This document shows positions 20,284 through 29,549 of a stretch of DNA of 58,772 bases, piece after piece; the first letter of the stretch is position 1; the number at the start of each line of letters is the position of its first letter. The position numbers and the translations under genes were made by a program. The DNA comes from Xanthobacteraceae bacterium. Lineage in GTDB: Bacteria > Pseudomonadota > Alphaproteobacteria > Rhizobiales > Xanthobacteraceae. The notes under the pieces are model-generated. The model was given only the letters and a program-made list of their open reading frames with translations. It did no database searches and was not told the DNA's origin. The stretch is taken from contig JALHRD010000032.1 in the NCBI GenBank assembly GCA_022841625.1, positions 1 through 58,772 on the forward strand. Direction: 5' to 3'.

Positions 20284-21297
20284 ATGAAAGCTAGAAACGT
20301 AAATTTCAGGTCCACAACGCGCCGTCAGGTTCTCGCGGGTGGGGCGGCATTTGGCGCCGCGACGCTGCTCGGCAAACCGGCATTGGCACAGGCCTGGTCG
20401 CCAACCAAAACCATTCGCATTGTCGTACCATTTCCGGCCGGCGCGACCACCGACATGCTGGCGCGGCTGTTTGCCCAGCGCATGACCGAGACCCTGGGCC
20501 AGACCGTGCTGGTTGAGAATGTCGGCGGCGCCGGTGGCGCGTTGGGCGCAGATCAGGTCGCCAAGGCGGCGCCGGACGGCCATACGCTGCTGTTTCACAA
20601 CATCACATTCACCACCACGACCACGACTTTGCAGCTGGCGAAGCGCTCGCGTCATGACATCGAGGCGGATTTCACGCCGGTCTCGGTCGGCGCCTATGTG
20701 CCGTTCTGGCTGCTGGCGCATCCATCCGTGCCGGCCAATGATCTCAAGGAGTTCGTGGCCTGGGCGAAGCAGACCAAGGACAAAGTGAATTACGGCTCGA
20801 CCGGCCCCGGCAGCATCATGAATCTGATGGGTGAAGTGATTAAGCGCGACGGCGGTATCTCAATGCAACATGTGCCGTTCCGTGGCGCGGCTCCGTTGGT
20901 GACGGAAATGCTGTCGGGCCGGATTCAATTCGGCGGCGATCAGCTTTCAAGCTCATTGCAACATGTGCGCTCCGGTGCGCTCAAGGCCATGGCGGTTGCG
21001 ACGCCATCGACGGCCATGCCTAATGTCCCGACCGTGCGGCAGCTTGGGTTTCCCAATCTCGAACTGCAAGGCTGGAACGGCTTTCTCGCGCCCAAAGCAA
21101 CGCCGGCGCCGGTGGTTGCACGCCTCCAGCAAGAAATCGCCGCGGCCAGCAAGCATCCCGACGTGCGCAAGCGGATGGCCGAAGTCGGCGCTGAGCCGTC
21201 CGGATCGACGTCCGCCGCAATGGGCGACATGCTGCGCGACCAGATTGCCAAAGTGAGGCCGATCGTCGCCGATCTAAAACTCACGATGGAGGAATAG
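20284..21297 (+). CDS. Tripartite tricarboxylate transporter (TctC/Bug) substrate-binding protein
   Basis: Periplasmic binding protein of 337 residues. The N-terminus has a twin-arginine-like TRRQVLAGG and a cleavable signal ending ALAQA, and the mature protein opens with the family pattern KTIRIVVPFPAGATTDMLAR. Further hallmarks are GGAGGALGADQVAKAAPDGHTLL and HVPFRGAAPLVTEMLSGRI. The membrane subunits TctA/TctB are absent nearby, which is usual for the many orphan Bug proteins. It interrupts the pdh cluster between pdhC and lpd. Ligand unknown. Confidence 0.93.
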   Translation: MKARNVNFRSTTRRQVLAGGAAFGAATLLGKPALAQAWSPTKTIRIVVPFPAGATTDMLARLFAQRMTETLGQTVLVENVGGAGGALGADQVAKAAPDGHTLLFHNITFTTTTTTLQLAKRSRHDIEADFTPVSVGAYVPFWLLAHPSVPANDLKEFVAWAKQTKDKVNYGSTGPGSIMNLMGEVIKRDGGISMQHVPFRGAAPLVTEMLSGRIQFGGDQLSSSLQHVRSGALKAMAVATPSTAMPNVPTVRQLGFPNLELQGWNGFLAPKATPAPVVARLQQEIAAASKHPDVRKRMAEVGAEPSGSTSAAMGDMLRDQIAKVRPIVADLKLTMEE

Positions 21298-21307
21298 CGT
21301 TTCGGCA

Positions 21308-21671
21308 ATGAGCGAACGCGAAACCAGGGTCCGAACGATCCTCTGCACTTATTTCCCGATGTTCATCGCGACCTTGTCGCTGGTGACGTCGATCTGCAAT
21401 GGTTATCTGAATGCGCGGTTTGTCGACATCATTCAGCGCAATCGCGGACGCGGTCACGCGGCTCGGCGCGCTCGGTACTTATCTGGCGAATTTGCGCGAC
21501 GAATCCGTGCGGGCGCGCTACACGGAACTCTTGAGAGTGGTGGCCGTTGCCGATGCGCGCAAGACCGAGCCCGCGGCGCTCGAAAAGCTGTTCGAGCCAG
21601 CGGACCGGATTTTTGCCGGTCTTAATGCCGATTGCGTTAAGTCGGCGATGGATCGTCCGATGTTGGTGTAA
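21308..21671 (+). pseudogene. Degraded membrane-protein gene (frameshift or internal deletion)
   Basis: Two partial frames appear to belong to one protein. The first (from ATG 21308) codes MSERETRVRT followed by a hydrophobic helix (YFPMFIATLSLVTSI) and FVDIIQRN. Around 21440-21455 the sensible reading moves to the next frame, giving DAVTRLGALGTYLANLRDE and ending at 21671. Past the switch the first frame becomes Arg-rich nonsense. The short join suggests an internal deletion that also shifted the frame. It could instead be two small real genes; I favour a remnant. Located between the TctC gene and lpd. Confidence 0.55.
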
Positions 21672-21744
21672 TGATCGCGCGGCGCACCGGCGATCCAACG
21701 CAGGTGCGCCCACAGGGCGCTCGACTGTATGGAACTGATGAAAA

Positions 21745-23166
21745 ATGGCTGACAAGAATTTCGACATTGTCATTATTGGATCGGGCCCCGGCGGCTATAT
21801 CGCCGCCATTCGGGCGGCCCAGCTCGGCTTCAAGACCGCGATTGTCGAGCGCGCGCATCTCGGCGGCATCTGCCTCAACTGGGGCTGCATCCCGACCAAG
21901 GCGCTGCTGCGCTCCGCCGAAGTGTTTCACTATCTGCAACACGCCAATGACTACGGGTTGTCGGCGCAGAATGTGGGGTTCGACGCGGCGGCGGTGGTCA
22001 AGCGCTCGCGTGCGGTGTCGAAGCGCCTGAATGACGGCGTCGGTTTCTTGATGAAGAAGAACAAGATTTCGGTGATTTGGGGCGAAGCGACTATTGAGGC
22101 TCCCGGCAAAATTTCGGTTAAAGCCGGCAAAGCGCCGCCGCCGCCGGGCGCGCTCGGTGCGGGCGCCTATCAAGCCAAGCACGTTATCGTGGCGACCGGC
22201 GCGCGGCCGCGCGTCCTGCCGGGGCTCGAGCCGGACCAAAAGCTGATTTGGACCTATTTCGAGGCCATGGTGCCCGAGCGCATGCCGAAGTCGCTCCTGG
22301 TCATAGGCTCCGGCGCGATCGGGATCGAGTTCGCGTCGTTCTATCGCACGCTTGGCGCGCAAGTGACCGTGGTGGAAGTGCTGCCGCAAATCCTGCCGGT
22401 CGAGGATGTGGAAATCTCGGTGTTCGCGCGCAAGGCATTCGAGAAGCAAGGCATCAAGATTCTCACCGGCGCCAAGGTGACGAAGCTTGACAAGAAGGCC
22501 GATAGCGTCACTGCCACCATTGACGACGGCAAAGGCGGCACCCAGTCGCTCACCGTCGACCGGGTGATTTCGGCGGTCGGCGTTGTCGGCAATGTCGAGA
22601 ATCTCGGACTTGAAAAACTCGGCGTGAAGACCGACCGCGGCGCGATCGTGGTTGATGGTCTCAGCCGCACCAATGTGGCCGGCATCTACGCCATCGGCGA
22701 TGTGGCGGGCCCGCCATTGCTGGCGCATAAAGCGGAGCACGAGGGCGTGATTTGCGTCGAAGCAATCAAAGGCCTCAAGCCGCATCCAATGGACAAGCGG
22801 CTGATCCCGGGTTGCACTTACTGCTCGCCGCAGATCGCCTCGGTCGGGCTGACCGAGCAGACCGCCAGGGAACAGAAACGCGACGTGCGGATCGGCCGGT
22901 TCCCGTTTGCCGGCAACGGCAAGGCGATAGCGCTTGGTGAGGATCAGGGGCTGGTCAAGGTGATCTTCGACAACAAGAGCGGACAGCTTCTCGGCGCCCA
23001 CATGATCGGCGCGGAAGTCACGGAATTGATCCAGGGCTATGTGGTGGCGATGAACCTGGAAACCACCGAGGAAGAATTGATGCATACGGTGTTCCCACAT
23101 CCGACCCTGTCCGAAATGATGAAGGAGGCAGTGCTGGATGCCTATGGGCGTGTGCTGAATGCCTAG
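21745..23166 (+). CDS. lpdA: Dihydrolipoyl dehydrogenase (E3)
   Basis: FAD/NAD flavoprotein, 473 residues, that reoxidises dihydrolipoamide in the pyruvate dehydrogenase complex. The FAD motif IIGSGPGGYIAAIRAAQ, the redox disulfide Cys43-Cys48 in GGICLNWGCIPTKAL, the NAD-binding VIGSGAIGIEFASFY and the C-terminal His/Glu base in HTVFPHPTLSEMM are all present. A Pro-rich insert, KAPPPPGALGAGAY, lies near residue 130 and is typical of the PDH-cluster form in rhizobia. Confidence 0.97.
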   Translation: MADKNFDIVIIGSGPGGYIAAIRAAQLGFKTAIVERAHLGGICLNWGCIPTKALLRSAEVFHYLQHANDYGLSAQNVGFDAAAVVKRSRAVSKRLNDGVGFLMKKNKISVIWGEATIEAPGKISVKAGKAPPPPGALGAGAYQAKHVIVATGARPRVLPGLEPDQKLIWTYFEAMVPERMPKSLLVIGSGAIGIEFASFYRTLGAQVTVVEVLPQILPVEDVEISVFARKAFEKQGIKILTGAKVTKLDKKADSVTATIDDGKGGTQSLTVDRVISAVGVVGNVENLGLEKLGVKTDRGAIVVDGLSRTNVAGIYAIGDVAGPPLLAHKAEHEGVICVEAIKGLKPHPMDKRLIPGCTYCSPQIASVGLTEQTAREQKRDVRIGRFPFAGNGKAIALGEDQGLVKVIFDNKSGQLLGAHMIGAEVTELIQGYVVAMNLETTEEELMHTVFPHPTLSEMMKEAVLDAYGRVLNA

Positions 23167-23208
23167 GTTCCATCCCACCAAGAATATCCCGGCGAGGGCC
23201 GCTGCCTT

Positions 23209-23610
23209 ATGAACTGGCTCGCAATTTCTGAATTAATAAGGAATTTTGGATTAGTGATTGGCGGCGTCGTCGGTGGCACGATTGGAATTTACCTTGCGTG
23301 GAAGCGCGTAAGCGCCTCTACGCGACAAGCAGATGCATCGCTTCAACAGGTAGAGCTTGCGCGCCGCGGTCATGTTGCCGAGTTGTTTAACCGTGCGGTC
23401 GGTCAGTTAACCGATGCAAAACTGGAGATTCGGCTGGGTGCGGTATATACTTTGCGTCAGATTGCGCGAGATTTTCCCGATCTTTCGGACCCTACCGTGG
23501 AACTCTTAAGTACCTATTTAAGAGAAAGCGTAAAGAGCTACGGTGATAACGACCCTCCGGTCGATGTGCGAGAGATTATGAAGTTCATCAGAGATAGGTT
23601 GGCACAATGA
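23209..23610 (+). CDS. Membrane-anchored protein paired with a pentapeptide-repeat gene
   Basis: 133 residues: a membrane helix (about residues 10-30, LVIGGVVGGTIGIYLAW), a helical stretch (RQADASLQQVELARRGH), then RLGAVYTLRQIARDF and VELLSTYLRESV. The last pattern normally precedes the repeats in longer single-chain pentapeptide-repeat membrane proteins. Here the repeats are in the next gene, whose ATG overlaps this stop as ATGA. Base composition is clearly more AT-rich than the flanks (for example GAATTAATAAGGAATTTTGG near 23228), which suggests recent acquisition. Function unknown. Confidence 0.75.
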   Translation: MNWLAISELIRNFGLVIGGVVGGTIGIYLAWKRVSASTRQADASLQQVELARRGHVAELFNRAVGQLTDAKLEIRLGAVYTLRQIARDFPDLSDPTVELLSTYLRESVKSYGDNDPPVDVREIMKFIRDRLAQ

Positions 23611-23930
23611 CGAAGACCTGGGCAGGTTCTGCGAACGATGGCTTCAAACTTGACGTTCGGGGCGCGTTCTTGCGCCGCACGGATCTCAGTCGTGCGAGTT
23701 TGAGGGGGGCCAACTTGTCGAATGCGGATTTTAGTAATTCGATTTTACAAGGCGCTGATTTCGAGGGGGCTGTTTTAGAAGGCACCATTCTCAAGGGCGC
23801 AGATTTGACCGGTGCGATAAATCTCAGCGCAAAGCAACTCGGGCAAGCAATACTCGACGAGAATACCAAGCTGCCTCCTGAATTCTCGCTCTCGGACTTC
23901 TTGCCGGCGGCCGCGAGTGCGGGCCGCTGA
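23607..23930 (+). CDS. Pentapeptide-repeat protein
   Basis: 107 residues with about nine A(D/N)LxX-type repeats from residue 22 to 70 (for example [19 protein letters not shown], then [11 protein letters not shown]), which fold as a right-handed quadrilateral beta helix. No signal peptide. It is translationally coupled to the membrane-anchored partner by an ATGA overlap and probably works with it at the membrane. It could be the C-terminal half of a formerly fused protein split by a frameshift. It ends just before lipA. Confidence 0.85.
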   Translation: MTKTWAGSANDGFKLDVRGAFLRRTDLSRASLRGANLSNADFSNSILQGADFEGAVLEGTILKGADLTGAINLSAKQLGQAILDENTKLPPEFSLSDFLPAAASAGR

Positions 23931-23934
23931 TCTC

Positions 23935-24891
23935 ATGGCCGTCATCATCGACACCATCACGTCCGACCAACGTGCGCGCCATCCCGAAAAGGCGCATCGC
24001 GTCGATGCGCCGGTGATGAAGAAGCCCGAGTGGATCCGCGTCAAGGCGCCGGTTTCGAAGGGTTATGTCGAGACCCAGCGGATCGTGCGCGACAACGGGC
24101 TGCATACCGTGTGCGAGGAGGCGAGCTGCCCCAATATCGGCGAGTGCTGGGAGAAGAAGCACGCCACGTTCATGATCATGGGGGATACCTGCACGCGCGC
24201 CTGCGCCTTCTGCAACGTCAAAACCGGGCTGCCCGCGCCGCTCGATACCGGGGAGCCCGCGCGCGTCGCCGAGGCGACGGCCAAGTTAGGCTTGGCGCAT
24301 GTCGTCGTCACGTCGGTCGACCGCGACGATCTCGACGATGGCGGCGCGGCGCACTTTGCCGCCACGATCCGCGCCATCCGGGCGGGCTGCCCCAACACCA
24401 CGATCGAAGTCCTGACGCCCGATTTCCTGCGCAAGGACAGCGCAGTTGACGTTGTCGCCGCCGCGAAACCCGATGTGTTCAACCACAATCTGGAAACGGT
24501 GCCGTCGAAATATCTCACGGTGCGGCCAGGCGCGCGCTATTTCGCGTCGATCCGCCTGTTGCAGCGTGTCAAGGAGATCGATCCGACGCTGTTCACCAAG
24601 TCCGGCATCATGGTTGGATTGGGCGAGGAACGTAACGAAGTGATGCAGGTGATGGACGACCTGCGCGCCGCCGGCGTGGATTTTCTGACGATCGGTCAAT
24701 ATCTCCAGCCGACCCGCAAGCATCACGCGGTGGCGCGTTTCGTGCCGCCCGAAGAGTTCAAGGCTTACGAAACCATCGCCTACGCCAAAGGATTTCTGAT
24801 GGTGTCGGCGTCGCCGCTGACGCGGTCGTCGCACCATGCGGGCGAGGACTTTGCCCGGCTGCGGGCCGCACGGCAGTTGCGCGCGCTCTAG
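23935..24891 (+). CDS. lipA: Lipoyl synthase
   Basis: Radical SAM enzyme, 318 residues, that inserts two sulfurs into protein-bound octanoyl groups to make lipoate for PdhB, PdhC and other carriers. The auxiliary cluster motif [12 protein letters not shown] and the radical SAM motif CTRACAFC are intact, and the C-terminal RSSYHA-type Ser is seen as RSSHHAGE. The ATG at 23935 is preferred to a GTG at 23917 that would overlap the previous gene. Its place beside lpd fits its role in activating the complex. Confidence 0.97.
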   Translation: MAVIIDTITSDQRARHPEKAHRVDAPVMKKPEWIRVKAPVSKGYVETQRIVRDNGLHTVCEEASCPNIGECWEKKHATFMIMGDTCTRACAFCNVKTGLPAPLDTGEPARVAEATAKLGLAHVVVTSVDRDDLDDGGAAHFAATIRAIRAGCPNTTIEVLTPDFLRKDSAVDVVAAAKPDVFNHNLETVPSKYLTVRPGARYFASIRLLQRVKEIDPTLFTKSGIMVGLGEERNEVMQVMDDLRAAGVDFLTIGQYLQPTRKHHAVARFVPPEEFKAYETIAYAKGFLMVSASPLTRSSHHAGEDFARLRAARQLRAL

Positions 24892-24893
24892 CG

Positions 24894-25346
24894 ATGCCGC
24901 GATTCTCCGACAAGCGGCGGGTCCGGCACACGGCTGCCGACATGTTCAATCTGGTTGCGGATGTCGAACGCTATCCGGAATTTGTGCCGATGTGCCGCGA
25001 ACTCAAAGTCCGGCGGCGATCGGCGGAGCCGGACGGGGTCGAAATCGTCGTTGCGGACATGACGGTCGCCTACAAACTGGTGAGCGAGACATTTTCCAGC
25101 CGGGTGACGCTCGATCGCCCCAATTTGCAAATCCTGGTCGAGTATCTTGAGGGGCCGTTCAAGCACCTGGAGAATCGCTGGAGTTTTCAACCGATTGCCG
25201 AGAAGGCCAGCGATGTTGGGTTTTTTATCTCCTACGAGTTCAAGAACCGGATGCTTGGAATGTTGATGGGGGCCATGTTCGATATTGCGTTTCGGCGCTT
25301 CGCGGAGGCCTTTGAGCAGCGCGCGGACCAGATTTATCGCGGGTAA
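24894..25346 (+). CDS. Coq10/RatA-family START-domain protein
   Basis: 150-residue single-domain protein of the polyketide cyclase/START fold, typical of COQ10-like ubiquinone-binding proteins also annotated as RatA. Patterns include VADVERYPEFVPMC near the N-terminus, a GPFKHLENRW strand and SYEFKNRMLG near the end. In alphaproteobacteria it usually follows lipA, as here, with 2 bases between genes. The likely role is ubiquinone handling in respiration; a toxin role is less likely in this context. Confidence 0.85.
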   Translation: MPRFSDKRRVRHTAADMFNLVADVERYPEFVPMCRELKVRRRSAEPDGVEIVVADMTVAYKLVSETFSSRVTLDRPNLQILVEYLEGPFKHLENRWSFQPIAEKASDVGFFISYEFKNRMLGMLMGAMFDIAFRRFAEAFEQRADQIYRG

Positions 25347-25398
25347 GCAGGGGTTAACGCCTGCCCATTAAGGTTCGGTCTCGATTCCTGGGACCCGA

Positions 25399-27654
25399 AT
25401 GACCTCAGTCCAGCCAACGCTCAGGCACTCTCCTTCGCAGGCCGGCGCAGCGACAGGCTGGGCGCCGGCGCTCTTTGCCACCACACTGTTCGTGTCGGCT
25501 TTTCTGCTGTTCGCCATCCAGCCGATGTTTGCCAAGATGGTGTTGCCGCGGCTTGGCGGGGCTCCCACCGTATGGTCGGTGGCGATGGTGTTTTTTCAGG
25601 CCGCGCTGCTGATCGGCTACATTTATGCCCATCTGCTGATCCGGTTTCTGCCGCTTGGCATCGGGGCGCTGATTCATCTTGCGGTTATGGCAGCGGCCGC
25701 TGCCACTCTGCCAATTGGCATTGCGCTGGGATTTGAATCCCCGCCGACCAGCAACATCGCAATCTGGCTCATTGGCCTGTTCTCGATCTCGATCGGCTTG
25801 CCGTTCGCGGTGTTGTCCGCAAGCGCGCCGTTGCTGCAAGGCTGGTTTGCGGCCAGCGGGCACCCGCAGTCGAGCAATCCCTATGTTCTCTATGCGGCGT
25901 CCAATCTTGGGTCGTTTGCGGCGTTGATTGCCTATCCCGTGGCCATCGAACCGTGGCTGTCGCTGCATTGGCAAACGCGTATCTGGTCGTTCGGCTTCGG
26001 CGGACTGGCGCTCCTGGTGGTGGTCGCAGGGCTCTGTGTCTCCGGTCGGCCACGCCTAGCTAATTCGGTGAAGCACGCGCCACCGGTGTCAATGCGCGAT
26101 CGACTGGCTTGGGTGGCGCTTGCCGCAATTCCCGCTGGCCTCGTCATTGCGGTGACGTCATATCTGTCGACCGATGTGGCGGCCGCGCCGTTTCTCTGGG
26201 TGTTGCCGCTCGCACTCTATTTGCTGACCTTTGTCAGCGTATTTCGTGACCGCCCGTGGATTGACCACCAGACGATCGTGATGGTGGTGCCGTTTCTAGT
26301 CGCGCCGCTCGCGGTTTCGCTTCTCGGTTTTAATCAGCCATTTTGGCTGGCAACGATTGCGCTCAACCTGATCGCATTCACCTTGCTCGCGCTGTTGTGT
26401 CACGGTGAGGTCTATCGTCGGCGTCCCGCGCCGGTTCGCCTCACCGAGTTTTACCTGTTTGTATCGCTCGGCGGCGTGGTCGGCGGCGTCTTTGCGGCGC
26501 TGATTGCGCCACTGGTTTTCTCTCGAATTTACGAATATCCGATCTTGATTGCCGCCGCCGCCCTGGTTTTGCCCGGGGTTTGGTCGGGCGGCGTGCGGCG
26601 TTGGCTGATCCAGGCGGGGCCGGCGCTCCTGCTTATCGCTGTTGCGATCGGCGCTAAGGTTGCCTTGGGTGCGCAAATGCCCGCGGTGTTACTGGTGCCA
26701 TTTCAGATTGCTCTGATCGGTCTTGCCATTTTGATGATCCTGCTACGCAAACAAGCGACACGATTTGTCTCGCTTGTCATTTTGGCCTTCGTGTTGACGG
26801 CAATTTGGCAACCCGGCTTGAACAGCATCAAAACCGTGCGCAGTTTCTTTGGTGTCCATCAAGTCGTCATTCTTGAAGGCGGCCGGCATCATGTTCTTCT
26901 GCACGGGACGACGATCCACGGTGCGCAACGCTTGGATGACAAGGGTGCGCCGGCGTCGTCTCCACCGGAGCCACTGACCTATTATTATACGGGTGGGCCG
27001 ATTTGGCAGACCATTGACGCTGTGCGCACCATCCGGCGCGGGCTCGCGCGTGTGGCGGTTGTCGGTCTTGGCAGCGGTAGCCTAGCTTGTCAGCGACGCG
27101 GCAAGGAAGCATGGACTTTTTACGAAATCGATCCCGAGGTGGTTCGAATTGCAAGCGACCCGCGTTTGTTCGGGTTTTTGTCGGCGTGTGCGCCAAAATC
27201 CGAGATTGTTATAGGCGATGCCCGGTTGACGCTTACCACCGCGCGCCAGCGCTACGATATGATCATCATCGATGCTTTTTCGTCCGATGCGGTTCCGGTC
27301 CATCTTTTGACCCGCGAAGCGGTGGCGGGATATCGATCCCGCCTGACCGATACCGGTGTTCTGGTCATGCATATTTCCAACCGGCATTTGGAGCTGGCGC
27401 GGGTGGTGGCGGCGATCGGTGCGGCGGAAGGCCTGGTGACTTTTGTCCGCACTGATGATCGTCCGGTCGACTCGCTGTCGAGCTTGAAACTGAATGCAAT
27501 CGTGGCGGCTCTGGCGCGCAGCCCCGCACATCTTGGTAAGCTGCCGCAGCAGCGTGGATGGGCGGAGATCAAGCCGGATCCGCGGGTGCCGGCATGGACC
27601 GACGACTATTCGAATATTGTTGGGGCCATAATCCGAAAGAAATTCGGGTCCTAA
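25399..27654 (+). CDS. Membrane-fused spermidine-synthase-like protein
   Basis: 751 residues in two halves. Residues 20-480 contain about 13 hydrophobic segments; the C-terminal part (about 500-740) is a spermidine-synthase/SAM-methyltransferase-like fold with VVGLGSGSLACQ, an acidic strand end FYEIDPEVV, a DARLTL block and IIIDAFSSDAVP. Such fused proteins are widespread in bacteria, but their substrate is not established and polyamine synthesis should not be assumed. It stands alone, convergent with cinA; stops are 10 bases apart. Confidence 0.85.
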   Translation: MTSVQPTLRHSPSQAGAATGWAPALFATTLFVSAFLLFAIQPMFAKMVLPRLGGAPTVWSVAMVFFQAALLIGYIYAHLLIRFLPLGIGALIHLAVMAAAAATLPIGIALGFESPPTSNIAIWLIGLFSISIGLPFAVLSASAPLLQGWFAASGHPQSSNPYVLYAASNLGSFAALIAYPVAIEPWLSLHWQTRIWSFGFGGLALLVVVAGLCVSGRPRLANSVKHAPPVSMRDRLAWVALAAIPAGLVIAVTSYLSTDVAAAPFLWVLPLALYLLTFVSVFRDRPWIDHQTIVMVVPFLVAPLAVSLLGFNQPFWLATIALNLIAFTLLALLCHGEVYRRRPAPVRLTEFYLFVSLGGVVGGVFAALIAPLVFSRIYEYPILIAAAALVLPGVWSGGVRRWLIQAGPALLLIAVAIGAKVALGAQMPAVLLVPFQIALIGLAILMILLRKQATRFVSLVILAFVLTAIWQPGLNSIKTVRSFFGVHQVVILEGGRHHVLLHGTTIHGAQRLDDKGAPASSPPEPLTYYYTGGPIWQTIDAVRTIRRGLARVAVVGLGSGSLACQRRGKEAWTFYEIDPEVVRIASDPRLFGFLSACAPKSEIVIGDARLTLTTARQRYDMIIIDAFSSDAVPVHLLTREAVAGYRSRLTDTGVLVMHISNRHLELARVVAAIGAAEGLVTFVRTDDRPVDSLSSLKLNAIVAALARSPAHLGKLPQQRGWAEIKPDPRVPAWTDDYSNIVGAIIRKKFGS

Positions 27655-27664
27655 CGCGACCCGA

Positions 27665-28156
27665 CTACCGGCTCTCGGCCAATTCGCGAAGCATGGCCAT
27701 GGCTTCGATCGCTGAGGCGTGCCGCACTTGGGCGCGACCGATGTCGCCAAAGCGGCGTTCACGGTGAATCAAAGCGCCGTTTCGCGCGACGGCCGCGAAA
27801 TGCACCAATCCGACAGGTTTGTCCTGGGTTCCACCGCCAGGGCCCGCGACCCCGGTGACCGACACCGCGAGTTCAGCTTGCGAGCGCGCTAGTGCGCCCG
27901 CTGCCATGGCTTCGGCGGTTTCTCGGCTGACGGCGCCGAAAGTCTGCAAGGTGGCGGCGGGAACGCCCAGCATGGCCTGCTTGGCGGCATTGCTGTAGGT
28001 CACATACCCACAGTCGAGGACGGCGGAAGAACCGGGGACTTCAGTCAGCGTGGCGGCAATCAGCCCGCCGGTGCAGGATTCCGCGGTCGCGATCCGGAGA
28101 TTGCCGCGACGGCAAAGATCGATCAGGGCGGAAGCTTGCGCGATCAGCGTCGTCAT
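27665..28156 (-). CDS. CinA C-terminal-domain protein (nicotinamide-nucleotide amidase, PncC-like)
   Basis: 163-residue stand-alone CinA C-terminal domain, which in characterised members deamidates NMN to NaMN in pyridine-nucleotide recycling. Signatures are [43 protein letters not shown] and [12 protein letters not shown]. The start codon overlaps the ispDF stop (ATGA at 28153-28156), so the two are coupled. Pairing with ispDF is common in rhizobia. Confidence 0.93.
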   Translation of the reverse strand: MTTLIAQASALIDLCRRGNLRIATAESCTGGLIAATLTEVPGSSAVLDCGYVTYSNAAKQAMLGVPAATLQTFGAVSRETAEAMAAGALARSQAELAVSVTGVAGPGGGTQDKPVGLVHFAAVARNGALIHRERRFGDIGRAQVRHASAIEAMAMLRELAESR

Positions 28157-29331
28157 CCGTCGCCCCAAGGCAGCCGGACGGTCGCGGTGGCAAAGGCGAC
28201 AATGCCTTCGCTGCGGCCGGTGAAGCCGAGTTTCTCGCTGGTGGTTGCTTTGATGGCGACGCGCCCGGGCGACAGGCCGGCGATCTGCGCGATCCGTGCG
28301 CGCATGGCGTCGCGGTGCGGGCCGACGCGTGGCGCTTCGCAGACCACGGTGATATCGAGATGAGCGATCAGTCCGCCGCGGGCACGCACCCGCTCGACGG
28401 CAAACGCCAGAAAACGGTCGGAGGAGGCGCCACGCCATTGCGGGTCGCTGGGCGGAAAATGCACGCCGATATCGCCCTCGGCCAATGCGCCGAGTATCGC
28501 ATCGACCAGGCTGTGCAACACCACATCGGCGTCGGAGTGGCCGGTGACGCCGCGCGCATGGGGAATTTTCACGCCGCCAAGCCAGATATGGTCGCCATCG
28601 GCGAATTGGTGAACGTCGGTGCCAAAGCCGGTGCGAACGTCACCGAGTTCGGCCAATTTTTCGATCTCTATGCGCAGGAAATCCTCCGGCGTGGTGAGCT
28701 TGATATTGCTGGCGTCGCCGGCGAAGGTTGCGACCGTCATGCCGGCCCATTCGGCAAGCGCGGCGTCGTCGGTGAAGTCGTTGCGCGCGGCCTGGTGCGC
28801 ACGCCGATGGGCGTCGGCGATGCTGGCAAATCGGAATGCTTGTGGGGTCTGCACCGCCCGCAGCACAGCGCGCTCAAGGGTGCCGGTGACAAAGCCCTGG
28901 GTATCGACGGTCTTGACGGTGTCGGCGACCGGCAGCACCGGGATCGCCGCGCCGGTCTTGGCGGCCGCGGCGACGGCGCGTGAAATGAGCGCCGGCGAAG
29001 CAAATGGCCGCGCTGCGTCATGAATCAGCACAATATCGGGTGCGCGCGCGGCGAGCGCTTCCAATCCGGCGCGGACCGAGTCCTGCCGGGTCGCGCCGCC
29101 CAACACCGCTGGCAACAGGCGGAACGCCGCCGTCGCACGCGCAAAGGCGTCGCGATCATCGGGATGAATGACCGGCTGCACCAGGGCAATCTCGTCGTGG
29201 CCCGAAAACAATGCCAGCGACCGTTCGACCGCGGTGCCACCGGGAATCGGACGGTATTGCTTGGGGACGCCCCCCCCGGCGCGCAGCCCGCGCCCGGCGG
29301 CGACCACCACAGCTGCGACCGTTGGCGGCAT
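28153..29331 (-). CDS. ispDF: Bifunctional IspD/IspF (MEP pathway of isoprenoid synthesis)
   Basis: 392 residues. The N-terminal half is the 2-C-methylerythritol 4-phosphate cytidylyltransferase ([13 protein letters not shown], then [15 protein letters not shown]). The C-terminal half from about residue 232 is the 2,4-cyclodiphosphate synthase ([11 protein letters not shown] with the Asp-x-His zinc ligands, [28 protein letters not shown]). The fusion is common in alphaproteobacteria. The ATG at 29331 has AGAGGA 8 bases upstream and is preferred to a TTG six codons earlier. Divergent from dusB. Confidence 0.97.
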   Translation of the reverse strand: MPPTVAAVVVAAGRGLRAGGGVPKQYRPIPGGTAVERSLALFSGHDEIALVQPVIHPDDRDAFARATAAFRLLPAVLGGATRQDSVRAGLEALAARAPDIVLIHDAARPFASPALISRAVAAAAKTGAAIPVLPVADTVKTVDTQGFVTGTLERAVLRAVQTPQAFRFASIADAHRRAHQAARNDFTDDAALAEWAGMTVATFAGDASNIKLTTPEDFLRIEIEKLAELGDVRTGFGTDVHQFADGDHIWLGGVKIPHARGVTGHSDADVVLHSLVDAILGALAEGDIGVHFPPSDPQWRGASSDRFLAFAVERVRARGGLIAHLDITVVCEAPRVGPHRDAMRARIAQIAGLSPGRVAIKATTSEKLGFTGRSEGIVAFATATVRLPWGDG

Positions 29332-29463
29332 TCCTGACGTCCTCTGCAATGGGTGAAGGCCAATTATCGGAGGCCCGGATTAGCGCGTTGTGCGGCGCGC
29401 GCAAACGGTAATTCCACGGCCCAGGCCAAATGCGCCCGGTCAAACATTGTCGCAGTGCAGCAC

Positions 29464-29492
29464 TTGCCTCGGACAAATGATGTGGCTAAACT
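29464..29492 (+). promoter_or_regulatory. Candidate sigma70-type promoter for dusB-ntrB-ntrC
   Basis: TTGCCT (29464-29469) and TAAACT (29487-29492) are separated by 17 bases, the ideal spacing, in the only AT-rich part of the dusB/ispDF gap. The predicted start would leave a leader of about 50 bases before dusB. It matches 4 of 6 positions at each hexamer; prediction only. Confidence 0.35.
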
Positions 29493-29549
29493 ATAGGCAG
29501 AGATATATGAAGCTTAATTCATAGGCATTTTAACGCAGTGCTGCAAAAA

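Noticed and set aside
21637-23181. 514-residue open frame on the minus strand, longer than lpd itself
   Set aside because: It is antisense to lpd, whose motifs are all intact. The minus-strand protein is His/Arg/Asp-rich with no domain pattern, as expected from high-GC third-position effects.
29440-29475. Sigma54 promoter upstream of dusB-ntrBC
   Set aside because: GCAGCACTTGCC has a TTGC-like -12 but no GG at -24 with correct spacing.
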